This document shows, piece after piece, positions 62,463-64,000 of a stretch of DNA of 64,000 nucleotides. How positions within the stretch are numbered: position 1 is the stretch's first letter; each line of letters starts with the position of its first letter. Below the pieces are notes generated by a model, which ran no database searches, was not told the origin of the DNA, and saw only the letters and a program-made list of their open reading frames with translations. Origin of the DNA: Novosphingobium decolorationis (GTDB lineage Bacteria > Pseudomonadota > Alphaproteobacteria > Sphingomonadales > Sphingomonadaceae). Location: the NCBI RefSeq assembly GCF_018417475.1, contig NZ_CP054856.1:124001-188000 (forward strand), read 5' to 3'. The position numbers and the translations under genes were made by a program.

Positions 62463-64000
62463 ATGCTGGAAGGAGCTTCCTCCCGCCGTATCCTCGGCAT
62501 CTGGCTACGTGTTCTGGCGCTCGACCGCTGGCGGCTGGGCGAAGGTCTCGCCGAAGGGGAGGGGGCCGATGCCCGCCCGCTCGCGCTGATCGCCGAGACC
62601 GCGCATGGGCCGCGCATTGCTGCGGCCAACGCGGCGGGGCTCACCGCGGGCGCACAGGCGGGCATGATGCTGGCCGATGCACGGACGCTCTGTCCTGACC
62701 TTGCCGTGGCCCCGTCCGACCCGGCGGGGGACCTGGCATTTCTGGAAAAGCTTGCGGGCTGGGCGCTGCGCTGGGGCCCCTGGTCGGCGCTCGATCCCCC
62801 CGATGGCCTGCTGGTCGACGTAACCGGGGTAGCGCACCTGTTCGGGGGCGAGGAGGCGCTGCTGGTCGACGCGCGCACCGCCTTTGCACGCCGCCGGCTG
62901 GCGACCCGCATGGCCATCGCGCCCACGGCCGGAGCCGCCTGGGCGCTTGCGCACCATGGCCCGGACGGGGCGATCCTGCGCGAAGGGGACGATCCGGTCC
63001 AGCGCCTCGCCAGCCTTCCCGTGGCGGCGCTTCGGCTCGACGGGGACGTGCTGACCGTGCTGCGGCGGCTCGGGCTCAAGCGGCTGGGGGATCTGGACGG
63101 CGTGGCGCGCGACGCGCTGGTGCGGCGCTTTCGCAACCGCCGTTCGGCCAGCGCCAACCCGCTCATGCGCATGGACCAACTGCTGGGTCGCGTGCCCGAG
63201 CCGCTCTTGCCCGTGCTTGTCACCCACGCCCCGCTTGTCCAGCGCCGCCTGCTCGAACCGATCCGCCATCTGGCCCTTCTGGAGCAAGTGGTGCGGGATC
63301 TCTCGGGGGATATGGAGCGCGTGCTGGAAGGCCGGGGGGAAGGGGCACGGCGGCTCGAACTGGGCCTCTGGAAAGTGGATGGCGAACTTGTCGTGCGCAA
63401 GGTCGAGATGGCGGCGCCCTCGCGCACGGCCGCGCATCTGGCGGGGCTCTTCGCGCGGCGGATCGAGGATGTCGATGCCGGCTTCGGGATCGAGATGGTG
63501 CGCCTGCGCGCGCCCTGGTGCGAGCCGCTCGACCTGGCCCAGGGCGATCTCGAACAGGCGGGCGAGGAAGGCGAGGCGCGCGGAACCAGTCTTGCGGCTT
63601 GCGTAGACCGCCTGACCGTGCGCCTCGGGGCCGAGGCGGTGCGTCGCCCGGTTCCCTTCGCCAGCCACATGCCCGAGCGCGCGCAGCGCTGGCAGGAGCC
63701 TCTGGCTCCCCTCAAGACTTCGCAAGGTGTATCCGATTTCAAAATCAGGCCGTTGAAAATGCTGGATAAGCCTGAGCCGATATCGGTGATCTACGAGACC
63801 CCGGACGGCCTGCCCCGACGCTTCCGCTGGCGGGGCGCAACGCACGATGTGCTGCGCTCCGAAGGACCCGAGCGCATCGCCCCGGAATGGTGGCGCGAAC
63901 GCGGTGCCGTGCGCCTGCGCGACTATTACCGGATCGAGGATGCCACAGGTCGCCGCTACTGGATCTACCGCAGCGGCGTTGTCGGCGACGGGCGCGGGGG
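62463..64000 (+). CDS. imuB: ImuB, Y-family polymerase-like protein (partial, cut by the right edge)
   Basis: The frame opens at ATG 6 bp after the imuA stop and stays open to the window end (about 512 codons). Y-family features are visible: RILGIWLRVLALDRWRLGEG at the start, where catalytic polymerases have the D-x-D acidic motif, LDPPDGLLVDVTGVAHLFGGE, and the helix-hairpin-helix region LRRLGLKRLGDLDGVARDALVRRFRNR. In ImuB proteins the polymerase site is inactive and the protein is a hub that binds the clamp, ImuA and DnaE2. dnaE2 is expected next, outside the window. Confidence 0.9.
   Translation, partial: MLEGASSRRILGIWLRVLALDRWRLGEGLAEGEGADARPLALIAETAHGPRIAAANAAGLTAGAQAGMMLADARTLCPDLAVAPSDPAGDLAFLEKLAGWALRWGPWSALDPPDGLLVDVTGVAHLFGGEEALLVDARTAFARRRLATRMAIAPTAGAAWALAHHGPDGAILREGDDPVQRLASLPVAALRLDGDVLTVLRRLGLKRLGDLDGVARDALVRRFRNRRSASANPLMRMDQLLGRVPEPLLPVLVTHAPLVQRRLLEPIRHLALLEQVVRDLSGDMERVLEGRGEGARRLELGLWKVDGELVVRKVEMAAPSRTAAHLAGLFARRIEDVDAGFGIEMVRLRAPWCEPLDLAQGDLEQAGEEGEARGTSLAACVDRLTVRLGAEAVRRPVPFASHMPERAQRWQEPLAPLKTSQGVSDFKIRPLKMLDKPEPISVIYETPDGLPRRFRWRGATHDVLRSEGPERIAPEWWRERGAVRLRDYYRIEDATGRRYWIYRSGVVGDGRG

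Overview
The window is high-GC DNA with dense genes and short gaps. It is most consistent with the chromosome of a sphingomonad (Alphaproteobacteria, Sphingomonadales; Novosphingobium- or Erythrobacter-like). Three things point there: the gene set of the XrtA/PEP-CTERM exopolysaccharide locus, an RNase E with a large acidic insertion in its S1 domain and a Lys/Ala/Glu-rich tail, and a GAAC-N7-GAAC type LexA box before an imuA-imuB mutasome operon. No plasmid, phage or CRISPR feature was found. The only mobile DNA is a decayed IS5-like fragment near 33.9 kb.

Positions 1-9.5 kb hold metabolic genes: a partial TauE/SafE exporter, a crotonase-fold enzyme, a membrane protein, an isovaleryl-CoA dehydrogenase broken by one extra G in a G7 run, a CSS-motif/EAL c-di-GMP phosphodiesterase, a LysR regulator, and the glutathione-dependent formaldehyde operon adhC-VOC-fghA. 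Positions 9.4-12 kb hold two small ORFs, an alpha/beta hydrolase and trxB.

Positions 12.0-30.9 kb form the main XrtA (exosortase A) exopolysaccharide locus. A leftward unit encodes a GNAT enzyme, an acyl carrier protein and two exosortase-associated hydrolase-fold proteins. It faces a rightward AMP-ligase/PLP-decarboxylase pair. A tightly coupled rightward series follows: export lipoprotein, chain-length protein, tyrosine kinase, outer-membrane barrel, ExeA-like ATPase, polysaccharide deacetylase, FemAB-like protein, glycosyltransferase, XrtA fused to EpsI, and an asparagine-synthase-like amidotransferase. A CHASE2-degenerate GGDEF-EAL protein comes next. The partner locus at 52.1-58.9 kb carries the initiating sugar transferase, the PrsK/PrsR two-component pair (PrsR is a sigma-54 activator) and a TPR protein. 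I found no PEP-CTERM substrate protein, and no obvious Wzx or Wzy, in the window. The proteins to be sorted and part of the polysaccharide pathway must therefore be elsewhere.

Positions 33.4-34.5 kb form a gene-poor stretch with GTTAGC/GTTAAC palindromes, two overlapping mini-ORFs, a strong terminator and the IS remnant. Positions 34.5-52 kb carry housekeeping genes: zapE, sdhB, rne, a cell-wall amidase, a class A PBP, a diguanylate cyclase, a cytosolic periplasmic-binding-fold protein, efp, an inositol-phosphatase family gene, tRNA-Leu(CAA), an M20 amidohydrolase and small secreted proteins. Positions 58.9-64 kb hold panB, an APC amino-acid permease, and the SOS-controlled imuA-imuB operon running off the right edge.

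Calls were made by reading motifs, without database searches, so family names rest on recognition. Many long antisense ORFs exist only because of the high GC content and were left out.
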